Source: an uncultured bacterium (GTDB lineage: Bacteria > Bacillota > Clostridia > Lachnospirales > Lachnospiraceae). Taken from it: a stretch of DNA of 46,529 nt. Of this stretch, positions 46,315-46,529 are shown in pieces. A program made the translations under genes and the position numbers. Location: assembly GCA_947381965.1 (NCBI GenBank), contig CANCXX010000036.1, positions 1 to 46,529 of the forward strand. The letters run 5' to 3'. Numbering within the stretch: position 1 is the stretch's first letter; every line of letters starts with the position of its first letter. A model generated the notes under the pieces. The model ran no database searches. It had not been told where the DNA came from and saw nothing but the letters and a program-made list of their open reading frames with translations.

Positions 46315-46529
46315 ATGAAACTCATTACATTAAACAAGCTTAACCGTTTATGGAAAAACGGAGTTGTTGCGAAGATGATTGCTAAGACAAAAGTCCTCAC
46401 AACAATGGAGCAGGTGAAAGCAAATACGAATGCGGAGAATGTGACAAGCGCGATAGTCACTAAAGAGCTATATAATAATTTAAATGCCAAATTAGCGCAG
46501 GGAAGGGTACAGCTTGTAGTGCAAAGTGA
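46315..46529 (+). CDS. phage tail-region protein, cut by the window end
   Basis: The first 71 codons of a gene starting at ATG 46315 after AAAGGAG (KLITLNKLNRLWKNGVVAKM; VTKELYNNLNAKLAQG). The pattern fits short proteins that follow tail fibres in clostridial phages. No stop occurs in frame before the window ends. Function unknown. Confidence 0.65.
   Translation, partial: MKLITLNKLNRLWKNGVVAKMIAKTKVLTTMEQVKANTNAENVTSAIVTKELYNNLNAKLAQGRVQLVVQS

Noticed and set aside
1-46529. CRISPR arrays, insertion sequences or rRNA genes
   Set aside because: No regularly spaced repeats, transposase motifs or rRNA-like sequence were seen on either strand.

Overview
The window is most of a contractile-tailed (myovirus-type) prophage in a low-to-mid GC Bacillota genome, probably a clostridium of the Lachnospiraceae type. 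The host assignment is inference from AGAAAGGAGG-type ribosome binding sites, many GTG/TTG starts, the Arg-His-Gln-Lys tRNA cluster and gene families typical of gut clostridial phages. Host DNA is seen only at 1-~390 (four tRNA genes). The prophage follows tRNA-Lys and runs off the right end inside the tail-fibre region, so lysis genes and the right attachment site lie outside.

Layout. (1) 526-5022, lysogeny block: minus-strand tyrosine integrase beside tRNA-Lys; a compact type I toxin-antitoxin locus (28-aa membrane peptide, convergent antisense RNA, 29-nt direct repeats, shared terminator); a small minus-strand gene; an AT-rich WD40-like/TPR gene in one operon with an S24 (LexA/CI-like) repressor; a divergent promoter region with three matching 15-bp operators; and a Cro-like gene opening the early operon. 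A 64-aa minus-strand gene with its own promoter sits inside the early operon. (2) 5115-17944, early/replication block: a membrane peptide plus SPFH/prohibitin-like protein, an SMC/RecF-like ATPase, a Sak4-like RecA-core ATPase, a DUF669-like candidate ssDNA-binding protein, an SF2 helicase, a large primase-helicase, a probable replication origin with TGCGCA repeats and hairpins, RusA resolvase and a D12-class adenine methylase. Two paralogous XRE/XRE/78-aa switch cassettes interrupt this block 7 kb apart; their repressors and operators have diverged while the third gene stays about 97% identical in DNA. (3) 17983-24551, accessory middle genes: PAPS-reductase-like protein, radical SAM protein, YopX-like protein, many small Cys-rich or zinc-ribbon proteins preceded by a repeated TTTAGCGGAGG initiation element, a second tyrosine recombinase and a DUF1492/sigma-region-4-like regulator. 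(4) 24704-46529, late genes: TerS, TerL, a portal-MuF fusion, a structured RNA and Rha-like gene, prohead protease, capsid with fused scaffold domain, neck proteins, sheath, tube, two overlapping tail-assembly chaperone frames, tape measure, baseplate and tail fibres.

How it works together: integrase and tRNA-Lys anchor the prophage; the S24 repressor and Cro-like protein set the lysis/lysogeny choice through the shared operator region; the two XRE cassettes look like secondary local switches; the DUF1492-like protein may turn on the late genes. The most novel-looking parts are the type I toxin-antitoxin locus at 1831-2134, the duplicated and re-specified XRE cassettes, and a short ID-x-x-I motif repeated across three consecutive tail-fibre-region proteins. 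All family calls are from reading motifs by eye; no database search was run.
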